From Ardenticatenales bacterium (GTDB lineage Bacteria > Chloroflexota > Anaerolineae > Epilineales > Epilineaceae), in assembly GCA_020853525.1 (NCBI GenBank), contig JADYYS010000053.1, positions 28,177 through 92,176 on the forward strand: a DNA stretch of 64,000 nt. The letters run 5' to 3'. The notes beneath the pieces were generated by a model. It did not search any database and was not told where the DNA came from. It was given only the letters and a program-made list of their open reading frames with translations. Made by a program: the position numbers and the translations under genes. Shown here piece by piece: positions 16,877 through 23,623 of the stretch (its first letter is position 1; each line of letters opens with the position of its first letter).

Positions 16877-17815
16877 TCACGGGGCCGGCGTAGGCTCGCA
16901 CTCCGTGCGGATGCACTCCGCCCGCATCTCGTCCGCCTGCCGCCGGCAATCCTCGACGCTGCCCCCGCGGCCGACGCAGTCGCGGTACGCCCCGTTCGAC
17001 TTCCGCGTGCACGCCTCCCGGCAGTCGCCCGCCCGCGGCGGTTCCTCGGACGTCGGGGTCGCGGTCGGCTCCCCGTGCGGCGTCGCCGTCGCCGGGCGGC
17101 CCTCGGGTGGCGGCGGCGTGGGCGACGGTTCCGTCGGCGGCTTGGGCCGATCGGTGGGCGTGGGCGGTTCGGTGGGCGGCGGCGTCGAGGACGGCCGGAG
17201 GGTGTCCGTTGGAGGCGGGGGCGACGTGCGCGTCGCGGTGGCGGTGCGGCGCCGGGTCGTCGAGGTGGCCGCAGCCGTCGGGGCGAGCGTTCGCGTCGGG
17301 GTCGGGGTCGCGATCGACGTCGCGTCGAGGTACCCCGCGGCTCGGACGGCGAGTGTCGGGTTCGACGCGGCGGTCGGTGTCGCGCTCGGCGTGGGCGTGA
17401 CCGTGGCTGAGGACGTGACCGTGGCGGTGCGCGCCGGCGACGTCGCGCTCGCCGGCACCGTCGATGTCGGCTCTGCCACGGGCGGCGCGGTGGGCGGCCG
17501 GAAGATGCTGGCGATCAGGCCGTAGACGAGCGTGAGCGAGAGGATTCCTACGGCCACTTTGGCCCACAGCGGCGGCTGCGGCGTGCTGCCGCCGAGGTCA
17601 TCGGGCGCGGTCATGCGTGCGTGGCCGGCCGAACTGGAGGGCGCGCCGGCGGAGGAGCCGAGCTCGCTTGCCAGCTGCCGGGCGAACGCCGCTCGCGGCA
17701 CGAGACCCTGCGCATCGGCGACGAGGCGGCGGGCGATGTCGGCCAGCTCGGGGTCGAGGCCCTCGAGCACCGGCTCGCCGTTCGGGCGGCGCGTCACGTC
17801 GTCAGGGGCGCTCAT
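16877..17815 (-). CDS. single-pass membrane protein coupled to an ECF sigma factor, putative anti-sigma factor
   Basis: A 312-residue protein: a ~78-residue cytoplasmic N-terminus (LEGLDPELADIARRLVAD...), one membrane helix (VAVGILSLTLVYGLIASIF), a ~150-residue Thr/Pro-rich external stalk, and a C-terminal head with six cysteines in two CxxxC pairs flanking two single cysteines. ATG 17815 lies 14 bases inside the end of the sigma-factor gene, so the two are translationally coupled. That placement plus topology suggests a membrane anti-sigma factor sensing an outside signal, perhaps the redox state of the cysteine head. No classic zinc anti-sigma HxxxCxxC motif is present, so the role is inference. 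Confidence 0.7.
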   Translation of the reverse strand: MSAPDDVTRRPNGEPVLEGLDPELADIARRLVADAQGLVPRAAFARQLASELGSSAGAPSSSAGHARMTAPDDLGGSTPQPPLWAKVAVGILSLTLVYGLIASIFRPPTAPPVAEPTSTVPASATSPARTATVTSSATVTPTPSATPTAASNPTLAVRAAGYLDATSIATPTPTRTLAPTAAATSTTRRRTATATRTSPPPPTDTLRPSSTPPPTEPPTPTDRPKPPTEPSPTPPPPEGRPATATPHGEPTATPTSEEPPRAGDCREACTRKSNGAYRDCVGRGGSVEDCRRQADEMRAECIRTECEPTPAP

Positions 17816-18386
17816 TCGAGCCTCCCGGCGACACGACACCCAGGCCGTCGCGCAGCTTGCGCAGCCCGCGGTGCAGGATCATCTTCACCGCGCTCTCGTC
17901 CTTGCCGAGGATCGCGCCGATCTCGAGGACGCGCAGGCCGCCGTAGAAGCGGAGCGTGATCGCCTCCTGCTGGTCGGCCGTCAGCGTCGCCAGCGCGATC
18001 CGGATGGCCTCGCGCGCCTCGAAGTGGGATGCGTCGGGCTCGGCTTCCGGCGCGGGCACGGCATGCGCATCGCCGTCGTCGAGGGCCTCCGGCGCGCCGT
18101 GCGCGTTCGCGCGGCGGTGGGCGATGATCTGACGGCGGGCGATCGTGAACAGCCACGCCGCGAACAATCCCCGCTCCTCGTATCGTCCGATGGACTGCAG
18201 CGCGCTCAGGAAGGCCACCGACGTGATGTCCTCGGCGTCGTCGGCCGTGGCCACCCGCGCGCGGACATAGCGGTACACGGCCGGCAGGTAGCGGCGGTAG
18301 AGCGAGTCGAACGCGGTCGGATCGCTGCGCGCCGCCGCGGCGAGCTCGGCGTCAGTCGGCTCGGTCACGGATGACGGCTCGGTCAC
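17802..18386 (-). CDS. ECF-type RNA polymerase sigma factor
   Basis: An extracytoplasmic-function sigma factor of about 194 residues. Region 2 reads DPTAFDSLYRRYLPAVYRYV...DDAEDITSVAFLSAL...LFAAWLFTIARRQI. Region 4 reads LTADQQEAITLRFYGGLRVLEIGAILGKDESAVKMILHRGLRKLR, a normal helix-turn-helix. The frame is open to an ATG at 18473, but a promoter-like TGCTACCCT lies just downstream of that ATG. An internal GTG (18386, or 18398/18368) is therefore more likely the start, and gives the usual ECF length. The putative anti-sigma gene overlaps its end, so the pair is probably one regulatory unit. Confidence 0.88.
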   Translation of the reverse strand: MTEPSSVTEPTDAELAAAARSDPTAFDSLYRRYLPAVYRYVRARVATADDAEDITSVAFLSALQSIGRYEERGLFAAWLFTIARRQIIAHRRANAHGAPEALDDGDAHAVPAPEAEPDASHFEAREAIRIALATLTADQQEAITLRFYGGLRVLEIGAILGKDESAVKMILHRGLRKLRDGLGVVSPGGSNERP

Positions 18387-18459
18387 GTGCGGCGGCACGG
18401 CCGCGGCACGCGGCGCGCGCGGCGGAGCGGCAGGGAGTGGGATCGCTGGCCATGGCGGC

Positions 18460-18468
18460 AGGGTAGCA
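18460..18468 (-). promoter_or_regulatory. extended -10 promoter of the sigma-factor operon
   Basis: The minus strand reads TGCTACCCT (TGn plus TAnnnT). The same nonamer occurs at 34109-34117, and with one change at 45513-45521. It would start transcription near 18453 and so excludes the upstream ATG 18473 as start codon. Confidence 0.45.
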
Positions 18469-18506
18469 TACATCGCCGTATCGAATCGCGTCAGGCCGCC
18501 AATCCG

Positions 18507-20564
18507 TCACGGTCGGCCGACGAACTGCGCCACGGCCGCCGCCGCCGCGCGCGCCGCGTCCGACGCCCAGACCGCTTCGACCGCCGACCGCTCGGCCGGC
18601 GTGAGCTGCCACGACAGCGGCAGCTTGCCCGCTGCGTCGACGTGGAACACGGCTTCGTCGATGCCGATCCGCACACCCTCCCCCGCCCAGCGCGCCTGCA
18701 GCAGCGAGAGCGCTTGCGCGTTGCGCAGACCCTGTACGCTGCCGCGCGCGTTCAGCAGCGCCTCGATCGGGCCGGTAAGGGCGAAGGGCCAGCCGCGCCG
18801 AGGGATGGCCGCCTCCTTGGCACCCGCCGGCGATGTCCCGTCGGACGGCCTCGCGACCGCGTCGAACGCCACCCGGATCTGCACGACCAGCACGTCCCGC
18901 CCGCCCGCCGCGTGGAAGGCGGGCAGCGCCTCGTCGAGGAACGCGGTGAGGCCGGCGATGCCGTCGTTGTCGAAGTAGCCGCCGTCGGCGATGTGCCAGG
19001 CGGGCTCGCAGGCGCAGTCTGGGCGCGGCTGCGGGCTGATCCACGGGAACGCGGCCGAGAGGCGGGCGGCGGTGACGGCGCGCACGTCGCGCTCGGGGTA
19101 CGTCCCGAAGAACGTGTCGAACGGCGCCCCGTCGCCCGCCGCGGCCAGGTCGAGCGGCGTGAGGAGCATCTGGCGGCCGGTCTCGACGGCCATCGCGTTG
19201 AAGATCGGCGCCGGCATCGCCCCCCGCCGCACCGCCGCGCGCCACGATCGCAGCGTGACGGCGTCGTCGTCGCGCGCCAGCGTCCGGCGCCAGACTTCAC
19301 CCCATGCCTGCTCGGCCGCCCAGCCGCGGTCGTCCGCGCGCGGCAGCCATGTGCCCACCGCCGGCGCAAGCATCACCCGCCAGAGGTCCGGATAGGCAAG
19401 ACCCCACGCCACCGGCCGGAGCGTCGGCTGGGCGGCTGCAGCGCGGATGGCGGCCAGCGTCGCGGGCGGCCGCGGCTGCCCGTCGGCCACGGGCGCCAGG
19501 TAGACGAGCGATCCGAAGCTGCCGCCCGATGCCGAGCTGACCGCCCCGAGCGCGCGCGTGAACGCCCCACCGTTCGCCTCCTCGAGCCGCGTCAGCACCG
19601 TGGCCGTCCAGAGCGCCGCTGCGCTCCCACCCCCGCTGGCCGCCACGACGACCAGTCGCGGCCGCCCGGCCTGCCGGGCAACCAACGCCGCCACGACGTC
19701 GGCCGCGGTCACCGCCGCCGTCCGACGGATCGCTTCCGTCTCGTCGGCCGCGGTCGACCGGTCCATCCGATACACATGATCCGCATCCGCCCAGCGCAAC
19801 GGCGCCAGCGCGACGAGCACCACCACGAGCAGCGTCGGCACGCCGTAGCGGTCGAGCCAGAAAGCCGCGCCCGCCAGCGTCCAGCCGCACAGTGCGGCGA
19901 CGACGAGCACGTAGCCGAGCGCCGGGAAACAAAGACCACCGTCCACGATCCGAACGCCCGTGAGGCAGCCGTCGGGCGAGCGCGCGGGGTGAAACGCGAA
20001 GCCGATCCCGGCGTAGCCGACACCGAACACGAGCGCGCTGCCGAGCGCCCCCCGGTGGCTGCCGACCCAGCGCTCGCCGACGAAGACCGCGGCGGCGGCG
20101 ACGATAGCACCGAGCGCCAGCGCGACGACGTGCGCTGCCAACCGCGCGGCGGCCACGGGCGGGTCGATCGACGATCGGGCGAGCGCCGTGACCACGATCG
20201 GGACCGAGAGCGCGGCGACGAGCGCGGCCGATCCGAGGGCCGGCCGACGCGCCGGCCACGGCCACGGCGGGATGCCGTTGCGTGCCGGCGCTTTCGCCAG
20301 CACGAGACGCGCGGTGCGAACCGCGGTCCAGGCGGTCAACGGCGTGAGGAGGCCGACGACGGCCAGCTCGGGCGTGCCGAGCACGAAGAGGTTGCCGAGG
20401 AACAGCCGCGCGGCGGGGGCGTCCGCGACGGCGGGCAGGGCGAGGAGCGCGGCGCCGAGGGTCATGGGATAGCGGAGCGGGATCAGCCAGCGGAGGGCGC
20501 GGGCCAGGGGAGCACGGGACTGGAGCGGGGAGCGAGCGCCGCCGCCGCCCGGCGGCAGGCTCAC
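18507..20564 (-). CDS. patatin-like phospholipase with N-terminal membrane domain
   Basis: A 685-residue protein. The first ~330 residues hold about eight hydrophobic segments; the rest is a patatin-like acyl hydrolase. The oxyanion-type glycine stretch is AASGGGSAAALW. The serine elbow is SSASGGS, with Ser as nucleophile. The dyad aspartate sits in ADGGYFDNDG, the D-G-G patatin signature. The start is GTG 20564, overlapping the stop of the SCO1-like gene as GTGA. It probably hydrolyses membrane lipids on one face of the membrane; substrate unknown. The pairing with a copper/thiol protein is unexplained. Confidence 0.82.
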   Translation of the reverse strand: MSLPPGGGGARSPLQSRAPLARALRWLIPLRYPMTLGAALLALPAVADAPAARLFLGNLFVLGTPELAVVGLLTPLTAWTAVRTARLVLAKAPARNGIPPWPWPARRPALGSAALVAALSVPIVVTALARSSIDPPVAAARLAAHVVALALGAIVAAAAVFVGERWVGSHRGALGSALVFGVGYAGIGFAFHPARSPDGCLTGVRIVDGGLCFPALGYVLVVAALCGWTLAGAAFWLDRYGVPTLLVVVLVALAPLRWADADHVYRMDRSTAADETEAIRRTAAVTAADVVAALVARQAGRPRLVVVAASGGGSAAALWTATVLTRLEEANGGAFTRALGAVSSASGGSFGSLVYLAPVADGQPRPPATLAAIRAAAAQPTLRPVAWGLAYPDLWRVMLAPAVGTWLPRADDRGWAAEQAWGEVWRRTLARDDDAVTLRSWRAAVRRGAMPAPIFNAMAVETGRQMLLTPLDLAAAGDGAPFDTFFGTYPERDVRAVTAARLSAAFPWISPQPRPDCACEPAWHIADGGYFDNDGIAGLTAFLDEALPAFHAAGGRDVLVVQIRVAFDAVARPSDGTSPAGAKEAAIPRRGWPFALTGPIEALLNARGSVQGLRNAQALSLLQARWAGEGVRIGIDEAVFHVDAAGKLPLSWQLTPAERSAVEAVWASDAARAAAAAVAQFVGRP

Positions 20565-21364
20565 TCGCCCGACCGGAGCACCGCGCGTACGTCGTGGGCG
20601 ATGTCGCCCGGCGACGCCTCCGCCCCGAGCACGACGCGCAGCCGGCCGGCCGGGTCGATGAGGAACACCGTGCTGGAGTGGGCGAGCTCGGGCGTGGCGT
20701 CGGGGGCCGGTGCGGCCGCCGATGCAGCCGTGGCGGGCATGGCGGACGGCGCGTCGTGATCGCCGTGCCCGTCCGGTGCGCCCGGCGGCATCAGCCCGGG
20801 CGCCGGCGTCGGTGCCGGTCCGTACGCCACGTCGTACGACGCGGCCAGCGATGCGATCTCCGCCTCGCTGCCGACGAGCCCGACGATGCGCGGGTCGTGG
20901 TCGGTCAGATAGCGGCGGACGACGTCGGCGGTGTCGTGGGACGGGTCGACGGTCACGAAGACCGTCGTCACGTCCTCGGCACCATCGCCCATCTCCGCCA
21001 GTGCCGCGCTCAGTTTGGCCAGCGTCTGCGGGCAGACGTCCGGACAGCGGGTGTAACCGAAGAAGATCAGGACCGCCTTGCCGCGGGCATCGGACAGCCG
21101 GAACCGGCCGCCGTCGGCCGTGGCAAGGTCGATCGGCGCGGCGGCGAAGGGCTCGGGCAGCGCGAAGCCGCTGAACCGGGTGCTCGAGGGGTCGAACAGC
21201 CGCACGCGCGGCGTGCCGTCCGTCCGGAGTCGAACGGCGAGCAGCACGACCGCGGTGAAGACGACGGTCACGGCGACGCCGAGCACGACGATCCATCGCG
21301 CCTCGGCCGGCCGCCGGGTGGTCGGCCTGAGAGCGCCGGCGGGCGGCGGCAAGTCGGTGGACAT
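20561..21364 (-). CDS. SCO1/SenC-family copper/thiol protein
   Basis: A 267-residue membrane-anchored thioredoxin-fold protein like SCO1, which helps deliver copper to cytochrome oxidase or acts as a thiol oxidoreductase. An N-terminal helix (WIVVLGVAVTVVFTAVVLLA) anchors it. The metal/thiol motif is TRCPDVCPQT (CxxxC), and the distal histidine is in ELAHSSTVFLIDP. A ~40-residue Ala/Pro/His-rich insert (DGHGDHD...) lies just before that histidine and is not usual. ATG 21364 follows GGAG. It is the first gene of an operon with the patatin-like gene. Confidence 0.88.
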   Translation of the reverse strand: MSTDLPPPAGALRPTTRRPAEARWIVVLGVAVTVVFTAVVLLAVRLRTDGTPRVRLFDPSSTRFSGFALPEPFAAAPIDLATADGGRFRLSDARGKAVLIFFGYTRCPDVCPQTLAKLSAALAEMGDGAEDVTTVFVTVDPSHDTADVVRRYLTDHDPRIVGLVGSEAEIASLAASYDVAYGPAPTPAPGLMPPGAPDGHGDHDAPSAMPATAASAAAPAPDATPELAHSSTVFLIDPAGRLRVVLGAEASPGDIAHDVRAVLRSGE

Positions 21365-21407
21365 GACAGCTCCATGGGCGGGTTCGACGATCGATCGTCC
21401 GCCGTGG

Positions 21408-21413
21408 ATTCTA
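21408..21413 (-). promoter_or_regulatory. -10 box for the SCO1-patatin operon
   Basis: The minus strand has TAGAAT within TTTAGAAT, giving a start near 21401 and a leader of about 37 bases before ATG 21364. The -35 region is weak. Confidence 0.4.
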
Positions 21414-21502
21414 AACCACACCCAGACCCGCATCCACGACCCGACCCCACCCATCCTTTCCGTCCTCACACCCAACTCTGCGGCCACGCGGCAGCCGGCC
21501 CG

Positions 21503-21508
21503 TATAAT
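21503..21508 (+). promoter_or_regulatory. perfect TATAAT -10 box of the methionine aminopeptidase operon
   Basis: TATAAT ends seven bases before ATG 21516, so the expected start of transcription falls on or next to that ATG. The transcript would be leaderless if 21516 is the start codon, or have a ~48-base leader if the inner ATG at 21564 is used. Confidence 0.6.
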
Positions 21509-21515
21509 GCGCGGC

Positions 21516-22343
21516 ATGAATACCGAACGCCGCGGCCTGCGCCGCCTCATCCAGCGCCGCCGCATGTCGGCACCTGCTCCACCCATCCTGAAGACCCCCG
21601 CCGAGATCGAGTCCCTTCGGCGCTCCGGCCACCTCGTCGCCGAGGCGTTCACCCTCCTCGGCAAGGCGATCGCGCCGGGCATGCGTTTGATCGACCTGGA
21701 CGCGCAAGTCCGCGACTTCATCGTCGGCCGCGGCGCCGAACCGCTCTACCTGGGCTATCGCGGCTCGCCGCCGACCCACCCACCGTTCCCGGGCGTCATC
21801 TGCGCCTCGGTGAACGACGAGATCTGCCACGGCATCCCGGACGAGCGCGTCCTCGCGGACGGCGACATCGTCGGAATCGATATCGGCCTCAAGCTGGACG
21901 GGTGGTGCGGCGACAGCTGCGTCACGTTCCCGGTCGGCACGATCACACCGCGCGCGCAGCAACTGCTCGACGTGGCCAAGACGTGCCTCGAGCTCGGCAT
22001 CCGCGCCGCGCAGCCGGGCAAGCACCTTGGCGACATCGGCCATGCCGTCCAGCGACATGCCGAGCGGCACGGCTACAGCGTCGTGACGGAGTGGGGCGGC
22101 CACGGCTTGGGCCGGAGCCTGCACGAGCCGCCGTCCGTCGGGCACACCGGACGGCCCGGGGCCGGGCTCCCGCTCGTCGAGGGGATGGTCTTCACGATCG
22201 AGCCGATGATCAACGAGGGCAGTCCGACGTGCGTCCTGACGCCGGACGGCTGGACCGTCGTGACGGAGGACGGCGGGCTGTCCGCGCAGTTCGAGCACAC
22301 CGTGGCGATCACGGCGCACGGGCCGCGCATCCTCTCCGCCTGA
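21516..22343 (+). CDS. map: methionine aminopeptidase, type I
   Basis: A 275-residue cytosolic dimetal enzyme that removes the initiator methionine from new proteins. The five metal ligands are visible: Asp in DIVGIDIG, Asp in WCGDSCVTF, His in EWGGHGLGRS, Glu in FTIEPMI and Glu in QFEHTV. FPGVICASVNDEICHGIP is the family substrate-pocket stretch. ATG 21516 adds a basic 16-residue leader to the inner start at 21564 (MSAPAPPIL). Neither has a clear ribosome site, and the TATAAT just upstream fits a leaderless message. The AAA ATPase gene follows nine bases later. Confidence 0.95.
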   Translation: MNTERRGLRRLIQRRRMSAPAPPILKTPAEIESLRRSGHLVAEAFTLLGKAIAPGMRLIDLDAQVRDFIVGRGAEPLYLGYRGSPPTHPPFPGVICASVNDEICHGIPDERVLADGDIVGIDIGLKLDGWCGDSCVTFPVGTITPRAQQLLDVAKTCLELGIRAAQPGKHLGDIGHAVQRHAERHGYSVVTEWGGHGLGRSLHEPPSVGHTGRPGAGLPLVEGMVFTIEPMINEGSPTCVLTPDGWTVVTEDGGLSAQFEHTVAITAHGPRILSA

Positions 22344-22352
22344 TCGGCGCCG

Positions 22353-23168
22353 ATGTCAGCCGCACCGACGATCCACCTCCGCGACCTCACCGTCCGGCCG
22401 CTGCCCGACGGCGTCGGCTACCCGTTCGACGTGCCGGCGGTGCGGACGCTCGGCACGCTGACGTTCGACGCGCCCGTGACGTGCTTCGTCGGAGAGAACG
22501 GCTCGGGCAAGTCGACGCTCCTCGAGGCGATCGCGTGCGCGGCCGGCATGATCGCCGTCGGCAGCGCAGGCGTCGGCGAGGACGGAACGCTCGGGCCGGC
22601 GCGGGCGCTGGCCAAGCACCTCAAGCTGGTCTGGAACGCGCGGACGCACCGCGGCTTCTTCCTGCGCGCCGAGGACTTCTTCGGCTACGCCAAACGGATG
22701 AGCGCGATCCGGCAGGAACTGCTCGACGACCTCGACGGGCTCGACACGTCGCTGCCCGGGGCATCCGACTACGCCAAGAGCCTGGCGCGCGTCCCGTATC
22801 GCCGCGAGCTGGCCGACCTCGAGCGCCGCTACGGTGAGGGGCTCGACCATCGCTCGCACGGCGAGAGCTTCCTCACGCTGTTCCAATCCCGCTTCGTCCC
22901 CGACGGCCTGTATCTGCTCGACGAGCCCGAGGCGCCGCTGTCGCCGGTTCGCCAACTGGCGCTGATCAGCGCGATCAAGGCGATGGTCGAGCAGCGCGGG
23001 CAGTTCATCGTCGCCACGCACTCCCCGATCCTGCTGGCCTATCCCGGCGCGGTGATCCTCGACTTCGACCAACTACCCATTGCGCGGGTAGCGTATGACG
23101 ACTTGGCCCACGTGACGCTGACGCGGGACTTCCTGAGCAACCCGGAGTCGTTTCTCAAGCACCTGTAG
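22353..23168 (+). CDS. AAA/ABC-type ATPase of unknown role
   Basis: A 271-residue soluble ATPase. Walker A is GENGSGKST near residue 47. Walker B is LYLLDEPEAPLS near residue 187, with the D-E-P of ABC/SMC-like enzymes, and HSPIL supplies the switch histidine. There are no membrane segments or partner permease. It resembles stand-alone ATPases of the AAA_15/AAA_21 (RecF/SMC-like) kind. It probably belongs to the map operon (nine-base gap). Its 3' end overlaps that of the converging CBS gene by 14 bases. The biological role is unknown. Confidence 0.82.
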   Translation: MSAAPTIHLRDLTVRPLPDGVGYPFDVPAVRTLGTLTFDAPVTCFVGENGSGKSTLLEAIACAAGMIAVGSAGVGEDGTLGPARALAKHLKLVWNARTHRGFFLRAEDFFGYAKRMSAIRQELLDDLDGLDTSLPGASDYAKSLARVPYRRELADLERRYGEGLDHRSHGESFLTLFQSRFVPDGLYLLDEPEAPLSPVRQLALISAIKAMVEQRGQFIVATHSPILLAYPGAVILDFDQLPIARVAYDDLAHVTLTRDFLSNPESFLKHL

Positions 23169-23583
23169 CGCCGTCCTCCTGAAACTGCTTGACGATGAAC
23201 CGGAACAGATCGCTCTCGGTGATGATGCCGGCGATCCGTCCGTCTTCGACGACCGGCAGGGCGCCGATCTTGTGATTGACCATCAGCTGCGCGGCCCGGC
23301 CGAGCGTTTCGGCGGGACCGATCATGTACGGGTCATCCGTCATGACCTCCTTGATCTCGGGGATCTCCTCGGCCGCGCCCATGAAGTTCGCGCCGCGCGG
23401 CATCGCGGCCTCGGCGTCGGCCAGCGTGATGATGCCGATCACACGGTCGCCGACGCGGCTGACGACGGGCAGGCGCCGCACGTTGCTGCTGCGCATCGTC
23501 TCGATGGCGACGTCCACCTTGAGATCGGCGGTGATCGTCGTGACGTCGCGGGTCATGTACTCGCCGACGGTGGTCTTGTTCAT
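23155..23583 (-). CDS. CBS-domain pair protein
   Basis: A 142-residue protein that is just two CBS domains: VGEYMTRDVTTITADLKVDVAIETM and IKEVMTDDPYMIGPAETLGRAAQLM, each ending in the usual GIIT(L/E)SD-type strand. Such proteins bind adenosine nucleotides and act as energy or redox sensors. ATG 23583 is 13 bases from AAGGAG. A TTG two codons upstream (23589, giving MAMNKTT) is at the better seven-base distance and may be the true start. The function partner is unknown. It converges on the AAA ATPase gene. Confidence 0.88.
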   Translation of the reverse strand: MNKTTVGEYMTRDVTTITADLKVDVAIETMRSSNVRRLPVVSRVGDRVIGIITLADAEAAMPRGANFMGAAEEIPEIKEVMTDDPYMIGPAETLGRAAQLMVNHKIGALPVVEDGRIAGIITESDLFRFIVKQFQEDGATGA

Positions 23584-23623
23584 GGCCAAGGGGAGACTCC
23601 TTGCGGGTGGGGGTGGGGGTGTA

